A DNA stretch of 64,000 nucleotides from Amycolatopsis xylanica (GCF_900107045.1 NZ_FNON01000001.1:1488001-1552000), one strand, 5' to 3'. Positions 32,653 to 41,706 are shown, numbered from the stretch's first letter. A program made the numbers and translations. Notes: generated by a model from the sequence alone, not told the origin.

Positions 32653-33690
32653 TCAGGCCACCCCCGCCAGCTCGAGCGCCTCGACGGCGGTGCGCAGCGC
32701 GGACGCCTGGTCCGCGACGCTCGGCGCGATGGTCAATGTGGTCACCCCGGCTTCGGCGAAGGCCTGCATGCGTTCGGCGATCCTTTCCTTCGGGCCGAGG
32801 AGCGCTGTCGCGTCGAGGAACTCGAGCGGCACCGCGGCCTGTGCGCCCGCGTAGTCCCTGGCCAGATACTTTTCCTGGACCTCGGCCGCCTCGGCTTCGA
32901 AACCCATGCGGCAGGCCAGCTGGTTGTAGAAGTTCTTCTCGCGGCTGCCCATCCCGCCGATGTACAGCGCGGCGTACCCGCGCACGTTGTCGGCGCACGC
33001 CTTCCAGTCGTCGCCGGGCACCAGCGGCACGGTCGGCGCGATGTCGAAGCCGTCGAGCGACCGGCCCGCCCGCTCGGCGCCCGCCCGCAGCGGCTTGAGC
33101 AGCTCGCCCGCGTGCTCGGGCGAGTAGAACACGGGCAGCCAGCCGTCGGCGATCTCACCGGTCAGTTCGAGGTTACGAGGACCGATCGCGGCGAGGTACA
33201 CGGGGATGTGCTCGCGTACCGGGTGGACGGTCAGTGTGAGCGCTTTGCCTGGCCCGTCAGGTAAAGGCAGTGTGAAGTGGTCGCCTTCATAGCGCACACG
33301 CTCGCGCCGCAACGCCATCCGGACGACGTCGACGTACTCGCGCGTGCGGCCCAGCGGGGACGCGAACCGGACGCCGTGCCAGCCTTCGGACACCTGCGGG
33401 CCGGACACACCGAGCCCGAGCCGGAACCGGCCCGCCGAGAGCGTGTCGAGGGTGGCGGCCGTCATCGCGGTCATCGCCGGGGTCCTGGCGGGAATCTGCA
33501 GTACAGCGCTGCCGACGTCGATCTTTTCGGTCTGCGCCGCGATCCACGCGAGCACCGTCGGCGCGTCCGACCCGTACGCCTCGGCGACCCAGACCACCGA
33601 GTAGCCCAGCCGGTCGGCGTCCTTCGCGAGCGCCAGGTTCGACGCGTCGTTGCCCGCGCCCCAGTAACCGAGATTCAGTCCGATCCGCAC
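32653..33690 (-). CDS. LLM-class F420-dependent oxidoreductase
   Basis: A 345-aa luciferase-like TIM-barrel oxidoreductase beginning [11 protein letters not shown] at a GTG, with the family segments [25 protein letters not shown] and [21 protein letters not shown]. Actinobacterial members generally use coenzyme F420; the substrate is unknown. I preferred the GTG at 33690 because the barrel begins there; the frame upstream adds 12 unconserved residues. It forms a two-gene operon with uppP and is divergent from the aldo/keto reductase. Confidence 0.88.
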   Translation of the reverse strand: MRIGLNLGYWGAGNDASNLALAKDADRLGYSVVWVAEAYGSDAPTVLAWIAAQTEKIDVGSAVLQIPARTPAMTAMTAATLDTLSAGRFRLGLGVSGPQVSEGWHGVRFASPLGRTREYVDVVRMALRRERVRYEGDHFTLPLPDGPGKALTLTVHPVREHIPVYLAAIGPRNLELTGEIADGWLPVFYSPEHAGELLKPLRAGAERAGRSLDGFDIAPTVPLVPGDDWKACADNVRGYAALYIGGMGSREKNFYNQLACRMGFEAEAAEVQEKYLARDYAGAQAAVPLEFLDATALLGPKERIAERMQAFAEAGVTTLTIAPSVADQASALRTAVEALELAGVA

Positions 33691-33777
33691 GATCGCAGAC
33701 ACTAACGGGGGCGGTGTGCACGACACAGACGTGCCTTGGTCAAGGTGACGCGGGCACGGCGACTAGGCTCGGCGGTC

Positions 33778-34734
33778 GTGGAAAAGCGACAGCTCGGCCG
33801 CTCGGGACTCCGTGTCTCGCGCATGGGCCTCGGCACGATGACCTGGGGCGGCGAAACCGACGCCGAAGAGGCGGCCAGCCAGCTGGTCGCGTTCGTCGAC
33901 GCGGGCGGCACGCTCGTGGACACCGCCGACATCTACCACGAGGGCGAGGGCGAGCGGATACTCGGCTCGCTGCTCGCGGACCTCGTGCCCCGTGACGACA
34001 TCGTGCTGGCCACCAAGGCGGTCGCCCGGCGCGGCGACGGGCCGTTCGACGGCGGCGCCTCGCGCGGCGCGCTCCTGTCCGCTTTGGACGGTTCGCTGAA
34101 ACGGCTCGGCGTCGACCACATCGACCTGTGGCAGCTGCACGCCTGGGATCCGGCCGTGCCGGTGCAGGAAACACTGTCCGCTGTGGACTACGCGATCACC
34201 AGCGGCAAGGTCCGCTACGCCGGCGTCTCCAACTACGCGGGCTGGCAGCTGGCCACCGTCGCCGCGAGCGGGCCGATCGTCTCCACCCAGGCCGAGTACT
34301 CCTTGGTCGAGCGCGGCATCGAGCGCGAGGTCGTGCCAGCCGCGGCGCACCACGGCGTCGGGCTGCTCCCCTGGGCCCCGCTCGGCCGCGGCGTGCTCAC
34401 CGGCAAGTACCGCACCGGCACGCCCGCAGACTCGCGTGGCGCGTCCGCGACCTTCGCCGGGTACGTCGAGCAGCACCGCACCGAGCGCGCCGCCCGCATC
34501 GTCCAGGCCGTCGTCACGGCCGCCGACGGACTGGGGACGTCGCCGCTGGCGGTCGCGCTGGCCTGGGTCCGTGACCAGCCGGGTGTGGTCGCCCCGATCG
34601 TCGGGTCGCGCGACACCGGCCAGCTGACGGGCTCGCTGGCCGCCGAGGAGATCACCCTGCCGCCCGCGATCAAATCGGCGCTCGACGACGTCAGCGCCAT
34701 CGAATTCGGATACCCGGAGCGTTGGCCCAGGTGA
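33778..34734 (+). CDS. Aldo/keto reductase
   Basis: A 318-aa NADPH-dependent (alpha/beta)8-barrel reductase starting at GTG (VEKRQLGRSGLRVSRMGLG). Catalytic features are the DTADIYHEGEGE segment with Asp and Tyr, the Lys in LATK and the His in QLHAWD. A TAGGCT hexamer ends 8 nt before the GTG, so the message may be leaderless. The physiological substrate is unknown. Confidence 0.88.
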   Translation: MEKRQLGRSGLRVSRMGLGTMTWGGETDAEEAASQLVAFVDAGGTLVDTADIYHEGEGERILGSLLADLVPRDDIVLATKAVARRGDGPFDGGASRGALLSALDGSLKRLGVDHIDLWQLHAWDPAVPVQETLSAVDYAITSGKVRYAGVSNYAGWQLATVAASGPIVSTQAEYSLVERGIEREVVPAAAHHGVGLLPWAPLGRGVLTGKYRTGTPADSRGASATFAGYVEQHRTERAARIVQAVVTAADGLGTSPLAVALAWVRDQPGVVAPIVGSRDTGQLTGSLAAEEITLPPAIKSALDDVSAIEFGYPERWPR

Positions 34735-34785
34735 CCGTTTGGTGACGCAGGGGTGACGGGACGGGTGAGTTAGAGGATGCTGGGA

Positions 34786-35823
34786 ATGACTCTGCGTAGA
34801 GAATCGCCGGGAGGCTTGGTGCGTCTGCAGCTGGTGGTGATCGGCCTGGCAGGCGCGCTCGTGCTCACCGGCTGCTCCGGTGACGGCAAACCGAGCGACG
34901 ACCTGCAGATCGTCGCCAACCCGGTGGCCGCAACCGCGCCGGTCTCCCCCGCCACCGCGGCCAAGCCGGCAGGCCGGGTGCTCCCGGCCGCCGGGGTGAC
35001 GGCCATGGCGATGGACGCGTCCACGCGCACTCTGGTCGTGGCGCTCGCGGAACCGGCCTCGCTGCGGCTGTACAACCTCGACACGCCCGACGCGGCGCCG
35101 CGTGACGTGCCGCTGGCCGGTCCCGCCGAGCGCCTGACCATCACGGGCGGCCACGCGGTGGCCAGCATCCCGTCGAAGTCCCAGCTCGCCCGCGTCGCGC
35201 TTCCCACCGGGACGCTCGCCCCGCTCGAGGTCGCGGGTCAGCCCGCCGCCGGTCGCGAGGCCGGGAACCAGCTGCTGGTGGCCGTGCGTGACCGCAAGGC
35301 GCTCGACGTCTTCGACGGCGGCACGCTCACGAAGAGCATCAGCGGCAAGATCTACAGCGCCGACGACGTGATCACCACCACCGCCAATTCCACGGTCGTG
35401 CTCGACCGGCTGCGCACGGCCGTGTTCGCGGTCGACGTCGCGGCGGGCACGGTCGGAGAGGGCCTGCGTGCCGGTGACGGCGCCACTAACGCCACCGCGG
35501 ACGGCTTCGGCCGGGTTCTGGTCACCGACACCCGCGACGGCGCGCTGCTCGCGTTCTCGACGAACCCGCTGCTGATGCGCCAGCGGTTCCCGGTGCCCGG
35601 TGGGATCTACGGGATTACCTACGACGCCAAGCGCAACCTCGCCTGGGTCACTCTCACGGAGCGGAACGAGGTCGTCGGTTTCGACGTCCGTGGCGGTGAA
35701 CCGACCGAAAAGTACCGTTTCGCGACGGTCCGCCAGCCGAATTCGGTTACCGTCGACGAACAGACCGGCCAGGTCGCCGTCGGCTCGGCGACCGGGGAAG
35801 GGATCCAGGTGATCGCGCCATGA
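34786..35823 (+). CDS. Lipoprotein with beta-propeller-like repeats
   Basis: A lipoprotein of about 345 aa. The signal segment VVIGLAGALVLTGC carries a lipobox (LTGC). The mature part alternates short beta-like blocks of the kind ...LVVALAEPASLRLYNLD... and WVTLTERNEVVGFDV, as in YncE/SMP-30-like propellers. ATG 34786 is preferred because AGAGG is about 9 nt upstream; the ATG at 34777 directly abuts that site. Its function is unknown. It overlaps the downstream DUF5703 gene by 4 nt, a conserved-looking pair. Confidence 0.75.
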   Translation: MTLRRESPGGLVRLQLVVIGLAGALVLTGCSGDGKPSDDLQIVANPVAATAPVSPATAAKPAGRVLPAAGVTAMAMDASTRTLVVALAEPASLRLYNLDTPDAAPRDVPLAGPAERLTITGGHAVASIPSKSQLARVALPTGTLAPLEVAGQPAAGREAGNQLLVAVRDRKALDVFDGGTLTKSISGKIYSADDVITTTANSTVVLDRLRTAVFAVDVAAGTVGEGLRAGDGATNATADGFGRVLVTDTRDGALLAFSTNPLLMRQRFPVPGGIYGITYDAKRNLAWVTLTERNEVVGFDVRGGEPTEKYRFATVRQPNSVTVDEQTGQVAVGSATGEGIQVIAP

Positions 35824-36041
35824 GTGTCGTAGACGAGGCGGTGGTCGAAGGGGATTGGGAGTATCGCCGGCTGCAGCTGCCACCCGGGATTTCCCGCCGG
35901 GCGGCAGCGATCCAGCTGGCGATCCACGCCGAGTTCGCAGGCTGGGAACTCTCGACCGTACGGCTTTATTCGGACGGCACGCGGCGGGTCCTGCTCCGCC
36001 GCAAGCACCGCCCCGGCCTGCTGCCCGGCCTGATCACCTGA
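35820..36041 (+). CDS. DUF5703 family small protein
   Basis: A 73-aa actinobacterial protein (GDWEYRRLQLPPGISRRAA...AEFAGWELSTVRLY) that matches my recollection of DUF5703. It is basic at the C-terminus and has no membrane segment. It is coupled by ATGA overlap to the lipoprotein gene. No function is known for the family. Confidence 0.8.
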   Translation: MSVVDEAVVEGDWEYRRLQLPPGISRRAAAIQLAIHAEFAGWELSTVRLYSDGTRRVLLRRKHRPGLLPGLIT

Positions 36042-36087
36042 GTCGTGAGTGTTTTGGCCGGTTAGAACCGGCCGTACCACTCACGAC
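36042..36087. terminator. Palindromic stem with GGTTAGAACC core
   Basis: Arms 36042-36063 and 36066-36087 pair with only two mismatches and a wobble, around the same AG loop and GGTTAGAACC apex as at 31242-31285. It lies between convergent genes (DUF5703 and an M20 peptidase), which fits a bidirectional terminator, but the shared apex hints at a repeat family. Confidence 0.65.
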
Positions 36088-36093
36088 CCCCAT

Positions 36094-37416
36094 TCACGAG
36101 GCCTGGAAGAAGCGGTCCAGCACCCGGACCCCGAACTTCAGCGCGTCGACCGGCACCCGCTCGTCCACGCCGTGGAAGAGCGCGGAGAAGTCCAGGTCGG
36201 CGGGCAGCTGCAGCGGCGCGAAGCCGAAGTTGCGGATCCCGAGCGTCTGGAACGCCTTCGCGTCGGTGCCGCCCGAGAGCATGTACGGCAGCGTCCGCGC
36301 ACCGGGGTCCTCCGCGAGCACGGACGCGGTCATCGCGTCCACCAGCGCGCCGTCGAAGGTGGTCTCGACCGGCGGCAGCTCCATCCACTCCTTCTCGATG
36401 TCCGGCCCAAGGATCTCGTCGAGCTCCTTGTTGAACGCCTCGAGGCGCCCCGGCAGGATCCGGCAGTCCACCGCGGCCTCGGCGAACGACGGGATGACGT
36501 TCGACTTGTAGCCCGCGGTCAGCATGGTCGGGTTCGCCGTGTCGCGCAGTGTCGCGCCGATCATCCGCGAGATGTTGCCGAGCTTCGCGACGGCGCCGTC
36601 GATGTCGTCCTCGGGGAAGTCCCAGCCGGTGATCTCGGTGACGCCCGCCAGGAACTCCTTGACGGAATCGGTCAGCACCAACGGGAATCGGTGGTTGCCG
36701 AGCCGCGCGACGGCCTCGGAGAGCTTGGTGACCGCGTTGTCGCGGTGGATCATCGAGCCGTGCCCGGCGGTGCCGCGCACCCGCAGCTTCATCCAGCGGA
36801 TGCCCTTTTCCGCGGTCTCGATCAGGTAAGCCCGGACGTTGTCCTTCAGCGTGATCGAGAAGCCGCCGACCTCGCTGATCGCCTCGGTGACGCCCTCGAA
36901 CAGCTCCGGCCGGTTCTCGACCAGCCACTGCGCGCCGTACTGGCCCCCGGCCTCCTCGTCGGCCAGGAAGGCGAACACGAGGTCGCGCGGCGGCACGATG
37001 TCGTGCCGCTTGTAGTGCCGGGCCAGCGCCAGCGTCATGCCGACCATGTCCTTCATGTCGACCGCGCCGCGGCCCCAGACGTAGCCGTCCTGGATCGCGC
37101 CGGAGAACGGGTGCACCGACCATTCGGAGGCGTCGGCGGGCACGACGTCGAGGTGCCCGTGGATCAGCAGCGCGCCGCGGCCCGGATCGGCGCCGGCGAG
37201 CCTGGCGATCACGTTGTGGCGGTTCTTGCCCCCGGACTCGACGTAGGTGATCTCGTACCCGACCTCGGTGAGCTTCTCCGCGACGTACTCGGCGGCCTCC
37301 CGTTCGCCGACCAGCGTCGCGGGGTCCCCGGTGTTGGTGGTGTCGATGCGGATGAGCTCGCTGACGAGCGTGACGGCTTCGTCGGCGGCGGTTTCGATCA
37401 AGTTCGGTTCGGTCAC
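36094..37416 (-). CDS. M20 family metallopeptidase
   Basis: A 440-aa dinuclear zinc peptidase/deacylase of the M20 family (ArgE/DapE/ACY1-like). Metal and catalytic residues are visible in HGHLDVVPA, WGRGAVDMKD, DEEAGG and the late GTDAKAF segment. The start is GTG at 37416. It is cytosolic with no signal peptide. It probably cleaves an acylated amino acid or dipeptide. It is divergent from the S4-domain gene. Confidence 0.9.
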   Translation of the reverse strand: MTEPNLIETAADEAVTLVSELIRIDTTNTGDPATLVGEREAAEYVAEKLTEVGYEITYVESGGKNRHNVIARLAGADPGRGALLIHGHLDVVPADASEWSVHPFSGAIQDGYVWGRGAVDMKDMVGMTLALARHYKRHDIVPPRDLVFAFLADEEAGGQYGAQWLVENRPELFEGVTEAISEVGGFSITLKDNVRAYLIETAEKGIRWMKLRVRGTAGHGSMIHRDNAVTKLSEAVARLGNHRFPLVLTDSVKEFLAGVTEITGWDFPEDDIDGAVAKLGNISRMIGATLRDTANPTMLTAGYKSNVIPSFAEAAVDCRILPGRLEAFNKELDEILGPDIEKEWMELPPVETTFDGALVDAMTASVLAEDPGARTLPYMLSGGTDAKAFQTLGIRNFGFAPLQLPADLDFSALFHGVDERVPVDALKFGVRVLDRFFQAS

Positions 37417-37451
37417 GTGGCCATTCCTACCAGGTGCCAGTATGTAGAGCT

Positions 37452-37817
37452 GTGGAGTCCACTCGTGTGGACCGCTGGCTCTGGGCGGTCCGGCTGACCA
37501 AGACCCGACCCGACGCCGCGGTGGCCTGCCGCGGCGGGCACGTGCGCGTCAACGACAAACCGGCCAAGCCTGCGACGACCGTGGTGCCCGGCGACCAGAT
37601 CCGGGCGCGGGTCAACGACGTCACCCGCATCATCGAGGTCGTCCGCGTGATCCAGAAACGCGTCGGCGCGGCCGACGCGGCCACCTGTTTCATCGACCGG
37701 ACGCCGCCTCCGCCGAAGGAGATGGCGATCCCCGTCGCGAAGCGGGACCGGGGCGCGGGCAGGCCGACCAAGCGCGAGCGGCGGGTCATGGACCAGTTCC
37801 GGGCCGGCGGCGCCTGA
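37452..37817 (+). CDS. S4-domain RNA-binding protein (HslR/Hsp15-like)
   Basis: A 121-aa protein with an N-terminal S4 fold (RVDRWLWAVRLTKTRPDAA...GHVRVNDKPAKPATTV) and a basic tail (GRPTKRERRVMDQFR). Hsp15 relatives rescue stalled 50S subunits. GTG at 37452 lies 5 nt after a TATGTA hexamer, suggesting a leaderless message. Confidence 0.85.
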   Translation: MESTRVDRWLWAVRLTKTRPDAAVACRGGHVRVNDKPAKPATTVVPGDQIRARVNDVTRIIEVVRVIQKRVGAADAATCFIDRTPPPPKEMAIPVAKRDRGAGRPTKRERRVMDQFRAGGA

Positions 37818-37832
37818 GCGGATGAGAAAGCT

Positions 37833-37851
37833 CTCATCGAACCCTCATCGG
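37833..37851 (+). promoter_or_regulatory. Candidate direct-repeat operator upstream of the Asp-rich gene
   Basis: Two copies of CTCATCG, 11 nt apart (37833 and 37844), lie just ahead of the Asp-rich protein gene. A related pair (CTCATCCG at 40181 and TTTCACGG at 40192, also 11 nt apart) sits ahead of DUF4956. Eleven-nt direct repeats are the usual binding format of OmpR/PhoB regulators, and such a regulator lies between the two sites. Confidence 0.35.
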
Positions 37852-37882
37852 GGACTCACGGGCGCCCGCGACGATCGAGTCC

Positions 37883-38131
37883 ATGCCCACCAGGACAGCT
37901 GTGCTCGCGACCGGCTTGGCGGTGCTCGTCGTGGCCGTGCTCGGTGCGCTGGCCGTCACCGCGACCTCGGCGGGGTCGCCGCCTGACCTCGGGCCACCGG
38001 TCGTCGCGCCCGCACTGCACACCGGGACCGCCGACCGGGGCGCGCCCCCGGTGCCGGTACCACCACGGGTGGCCGGTGACGGCGACGACGTCGATGATGA
38101 CCTTGATGACCTCGACGACTTCGATGACTGA
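37883..38131 (+). CDS. Small exported protein with an Asp-rich tail
   Basis: An 82-aa protein with one N-terminal hydrophobic segment (TAVLATGLAVLVVAVLGALAV), a Pro/Gly-rich middle and a C-terminal acidic run (GDGDDVDDDLDDLDDFDD). It may be membrane-anchored or secreted. The acidic tail could bind cations, as an input for the neighbouring kinase; this is inference. The gene ends 12 nt before the kinase start. Confidence 0.6.
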   Translation: MPTRTAVLATGLAVLVVAVLGALAVTATSAGSPPDLGPPVVAPALHTGTADRGAPPVPVPPRVAGDGDDVDDDLDDLDDFDD

Positions 38132-38143
38132 CCCGGTGCTCCG

Positions 38144-39520
38144 GTGAGTGCCAGGGCTCGCATCCTCGCCTGGGTCCTGCTGGTCGTGCTGCTCGCGCTG
38201 GCCGGCACGCTGCTGGCGACCAGGACCGTGCTGCGCAACCAGCTCGACCAGCGGCTCGACAACGAGATCGCGCACGGGACGAACAAGCTTCGCGCCTATC
38301 TGGCGTCGCCGGATTCGCGTCCGCCTGGACAGCCGGTGACCGTCGACGCGCTGCTCGGCCGGTATCTGGAGCGCAACCTGCCGGAGAAGTACGAGACGTT
38401 CTTCTCGATCGTCGGCGGCGTCGCGTCCCGGCGCAGCGCGATCGAACCGCCCGCGCGGCTGGACAACGACCACGCGCTGGTCACCGAGCTGGTGCGCGCC
38501 ACCGCACCGGCGTACGGCACGGTCAACACCGCCGTCGGGTCCGCCCGCTACGGCGTGATCCCGGTTTCGGCCGAGAACGCGCCGGGCCGCGGCGCGCTGG
38601 TGATCGTCGAGTTCGTCGACCACGCCGCCGGTGAGATCGGCGATGTGGTCAGGGTGATGGCCGTGATGTCCGGCGCGGCGCTCGTGCTGGCCGGGCTCGT
38701 CGGCTGGCTCGTCGCGGGCCGGATACTGGCGCCGGTGCGCGAGGTGCGGCTGGCGGCCGAGCAGATCGGCGAATCCGATCTCACCCGCCGCATCGAGGTC
38801 CGCGGCTCCGACGACGTCGCCGCACTCGGGCGCACCTTCAACACCATGCTGGACCGGCTGGAGCGGGCTTTCGCGGGCCAGCGTGACTTCCTCGACGACG
38901 CCGGGCACGAGCTGCGCACCCCGATCACCATCGTGCGCGGGCATCTCGAGCTGATGGGCGACGAGGACCGGGAGACCACCCGCCTGCTCGTGCTCGACGA
39001 GCTCGCGCGGATGCAGCGCATCGTCGACGACCTGCTCGTACTGGCGAAATCCGGCAACCCCGGCTTCGTAGTGCCCGTCGAGACCGATCTCGCCGACCTG
39101 ACCGTCGAGACGCTGGCGAAGGCCAGGCCGCTGGCCGACCGCGCGTGGCGGGTCGACGCGGTCGCCGAGACGGTGATCCGAGCGGACGGGCAGCGGCTCG
39201 GCCAGGCGCTGCTGCAGCTCGTCTCGAACGCGGTCCGGCACACCCGCGACGGCCAGGAGATCGCGATCGGCTCGGCGGTCACCGCCGGGTCCGCGCTGCT
39301 GTGGGTACGCGACACCGGCGAAGGCGTCCCGCTGGATTCGCGGGCGCGGATCTTCGAGCGTTTCAAGCGAGGCACCAACGCGGGCGGGGACGACGGCGCC
39401 GGGCTCGGCCTGCCGATCGTCGCTGCGATCGCCGAGGCGCACGGCGGCCGGGTGCTGCTCGACAGCGTGCCGGGCGCGGGCGCCCGCTTCACCATCGAAC
39501 TGCCTTCGGAGGCACCGTGA
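38144..39520 (+). CDS. Sensor histidine kinase
   Basis: A 458-aa EnvZ/BaeS-type kinase. TM1 is at 8-27, then an extracytoplasmic sensor of about 140 residues, TM2 near 172-192, HAMP, HisKA with His255 in GHELRTP, and an HATPase domain with QLVSNAVRHT, DTGEGV and GAGLGLPI. The start is GTG and the 3' end overlaps the regulator gene as GTGA. All catalytic motifs are intact. It lies beside the Asp-rich protein gene and upstream of DUF4956-VTC. Confidence 0.93.
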   Translation: MSARARILAWVLLVVLLALAGTLLATRTVLRNQLDQRLDNEIAHGTNKLRAYLASPDSRPPGQPVTVDALLGRYLERNLPEKYETFFSIVGGVASRRSAIEPPARLDNDHALVTELVRATAPAYGTVNTAVGSARYGVIPVSAENAPGRGALVIVEFVDHAAGEIGDVVRVMAVMSGAALVLAGLVGWLVAGRILAPVREVRLAAEQIGESDLTRRIEVRGSDDVAALGRTFNTMLDRLERAFAGQRDFLDDAGHELRTPITIVRGHLELMGDEDRETTRLLVLDELARMQRIVDDLLVLAKSGNPGFVVPVETDLADLTVETLAKARPLADRAWRVDAVAETVIRADGQRLGQALLQLVSNAVRHTRDGQEIAIGSAVTAGSALLWVRDTGEGVPLDSRARIFERFKRGTNAGGDDGAGLGLPIVAAIAEAHGGRVLLDSVPGAGARFTIELPSEAP

Positions 39521-40173
39521 CCAGCATCCTCGTCGTGGAGGACTCCGCGCGTATCGGCGCCTTCGTCGAGAAAGGCTTGCGGGCGCACGGTTTCGCGACG
39601 CGCTGGACCCGCACCGGCGCCGACGGGCTCGCCGAGGCGCTCACCGGCGCGCATGATCTCGTCGTGCTCGATCTGGGCCTGCCCGACCTCGACGGGTCGG
39701 ATCTGCTGCGTGCGCTGCGCGGCGCCGGGCGGACGACGCCGGTGGTGATACTGACGGCGAGGGACAGCGTCGTCGACCGCGTCGCGGGCCTGTCCGGTGG
39801 CGCCGACGACTATCTGGCGAAGCCGTTCGCCTTCGAGGAACTGCTGGCCAGGATCCGGCTCCGGCTGCGCGGGCACGCCGACGCCGAACCCGCGGTGCTG
39901 CGGTCGGGCGACCTCGCACTGGACCTGCGGACGCGGCGCGTTTCGTTGGCGGGCAAGGAAACCGACCTCACAGCGCGGGAGTTCGCACTGCTGGAGACGC
40001 TGCTGCGCAACCGCGGCCAGGTGCTCTCGCGCGAACAGCTGCTCGGCCGGGTCTGGGGGTTCGATTTCGACCCCGGTTCGAACGTCGTGGACGTCTACAT
40101 CCGTTACCTGCGCCGGAAAGTCGGCGCCGATCGGATCGAAACCGTGCGGGGCATGGGATACCGGCTCGAATGA
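39517..40173 (+). CDS. OmpR-family response regulator
   Basis: A 218-aa regulator with a receiver domain (phospho-acceptor Asp52 in VVLDLGLP, Lys in LAKPF) and a C-terminal winged helix ending ETVRGMGYRLE. The GTG start overlaps the kinase stop. It is cognate to the kinase and is likely to bind the direct repeats at 37833 and 40181. Confidence 0.94.
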   Translation: MTSILVVEDSARIGAFVEKGLRAHGFATRWTRTGADGLAEALTGAHDLVVLDLGLPDLDGSDLLRALRGAGRTTPVVILTARDSVVDRVAGLSGGADDYLAKPFAFEELLARIRLRLRGHADAEPAVLRSGDLALDLRTRRVSLAGKETDLTAREFALLETLLRNRGQVLSREQLLGRVWGFDFDPGSNVVDVYIRYLRRKVGADRIETVRGMGYRLE

Positions 40174-40180
40174 GCGGCTT

Positions 40181-40199
40181 CTCATCCGCCTTTCACGGG
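40181..40199 (+). promoter_or_regulatory. Candidate direct-repeat operator upstream of DUF4956
   Basis: CTCATCCG (40181) and TTTCACGG (40192), 11 nt apart, echo the pair at 37833-37851 and end about 30 nt before the DUF4956 start. They may be targets of the OmpR-type regulator. The second half is degenerate, so confidence is low. Confidence 0.28.
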
Positions 40200-40230
40200 G
40201 CTTTCCCCCGCGGGCGGAACAGTGGTTCCC

Positions 40231-40815
40231 ATGACCACCACCGTGTTCCATCTCGCCGCCGACCTCGTCGCGGCCGTCCTGCTCGCCTACGGCATCTATG
40301 CCCGGCGCCATCATCGGCGTGACCTCGCCTGCGCGTATCTCGCGCTCAACGTCGGGGTGTGCGTCTCGGTGGCCGTGCTGCTGTCCGTGCCCGCCGCCGG
40401 CACGCTCGGCCTCGGCCTGTTCGGGGTGCTGTCGATCATCCGGCTGCGGTCGGACTCGATCAGCCAGCAGGAGGTCGCGTACTACTTCGTCGCGCTGGTG
40501 CTGGGCCTGGTCAACGGCCTGCCGTCGGCGGACTGGCGGCTGGTCGCCGTGTTCAACGTACTGCTGCTGACCGTCATGTACGTCGCCGACCACCCCGCGC
40601 GCGCCGTCGGCCCGGTGCGGCGGACGGTCGTGCTCGACACGGTATACCCCGACGAGGCCAGCATGGTGCTGGAGCTGCAGGGCAGGCTCAACGGGACGGT
40701 CGTCAGGCACAGCGTGTCCGAAGTGGACTACGTGCGTGAGGTGACCGTCGTCGACGTGAGGTTCCGGCCGAACCCGGCCGCGGTCACCCACGGCGCGCCC
40801 GTGGCGGTCCGATGA
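40231..40815 (+). CDS. DUF4956 membrane protein
   Basis: A 194-aa protein with about four hydrophobic segments in the first 120 residues and a soluble C-terminal domain, fitting the DUF4956 family (segment GLGLFGVLSIIRLRSDSISQ). An in-frame GTG at 40222 is an alternative start. It is coupled by ATGA overlap to the VTC-domain gene; DUF4956-VTC pairs recur in bacteria, often with CotH-like proteins, which are absent here. Confidence 0.83.
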   Translation: MTTTVFHLAADLVAAVLLAYGIYARRHHRRDLACAYLALNVGVCVSVAVLLSVPAAGTLGLGLFGVLSIIRLRSDSISQQEVAYYFVALVLGLVNGLPSADWRLVAVFNVLLLTVMYVADHPARAVGPVRRTVVLDTVYPDEASMVLELQGRLNGTVVRHSVSEVDYVREVTVVDVRFRPNPAAVTHGAPVAVR

Positions 40816-41603
40816 GCGCGGCGGACCGGGGCACGGCGGTCGTCGACGCGGTGACCGCCGGTCTGCCCGCCCTTTCGCTCGCCGAGGTCGTCGCCACGAG
40901 CGCGTTGATGAGCCGGACTGACCGCAAATACCTGCTGCGGCCGTCGGAGTTCCTGGCGCTCGCCGAAGCGCTCCGGCCGGAGCTGTCCTGCCTCGAGATC
41001 GCGGGCGGGCGCTCGTTCCGCTACTCGTCGACCTACTTCGACACCCCCGGCCTGGCGGTGTTCCGCGCGCACCGGCAGGACCGCAGGCGCCGGTTCAAGA
41101 TCCGCACCCGGACGTACGCGGACTCGGCCGACACCTTCTGCGAGCTCAAGCTCAACGGCAGGCGTGACGAGACCATCAAGGTCCGCCGCCCGCATCCGAC
41201 GGCGGCGGCGCACACGCTCACCGCGTCCACGCTGGAGTTCCTGGACGAGCAGCTCATGGCCGCGTACGGCACCCGCGCGCCGCGGCCGCTGACCGCGTCC
41301 CTCGTCACGACCTATCGGAGGGCGACGCTGGTGACCGCCGACCGCCTCACCCGTATCACCTGTGACACCGCGCTGACCTGGTCATCGGGCCGCCACGACG
41401 TGCCAGCGGCCCGCGACCTGGTGCTGCTGGAAGTCAAGTCGGCCGCCGGGCGCGGCCCGGCCACCGAGGCACTCTCCCGGCTGCGGCTGCACGAGCTGTC
41501 GGTCAGCAAGTACTGCGCTGGCCTGGTCGCGCTCGGTCTGGCACAAGGCGGAAACCGCTGGTTACCCGCCCTGCGACGACTCGCCGTTCACTCCATCGGG
41601 TGA
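40812..41603 (+). CDS. VTC-domain protein (polyphosphate polymerase-like)
   Basis: A 263-aa soluble protein with the VTC tunnel-domain pattern: SRTDRKYLL near residue 33, YFDTP, an Arg-rich strand (RRRFKIRTRTY), ELKLNGRRDETIKVR and a late LLEVKSAAG. In yeast the VTC domain makes polyphosphate from ATP. Bacterial pairs with DUF4956 may link polyphosphate synthesis to the membrane. The catalytic Lys/Arg set appears retained, so activity is plausible but unproven. Confidence 0.85.
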   Translation: MSAADRGTAVVDAVTAGLPALSLAEVVATSALMSRTDRKYLLRPSEFLALAEALRPELSCLEIAGGRSFRYSSTYFDTPGLAVFRAHRQDRRRRFKIRTRTYADSADTFCELKLNGRRDETIKVRRPHPTAAAHTLTASTLEFLDEQLMAAYGTRAPRPLTASLVTTYRRATLVTADRLTRITCDTALTWSSGRHDVPAARDLVLLEVKSAAGRGPATEALSRLRLHELSVSKYCAGLVALGLAQGGNRWLPALRRLAVHSIG

Positions 41604-41654
41604 AGCCGCGGCCCAGCCGTCATGATCAATCGCGGGTGCCCTCTTCCCTGGCGT

Positions 41655-41700
41655 GTGGTGGTGCCACTCGGCACGCCCCCCGACCGGGCGGCACCACCAC
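41655..41700. terminator. Hairpin terminator between convergent genes
   Basis: Perfect 11-bp stem GTGGTGGTGCC / GGCACCACCAC (41655-41665 and 41690-41700) with a 24-nt loop. It lies between the VTC gene and a convergent siderophore synthetase gene. Confidence 0.6.
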
Positions 41701-41706
41701 AGCTTT

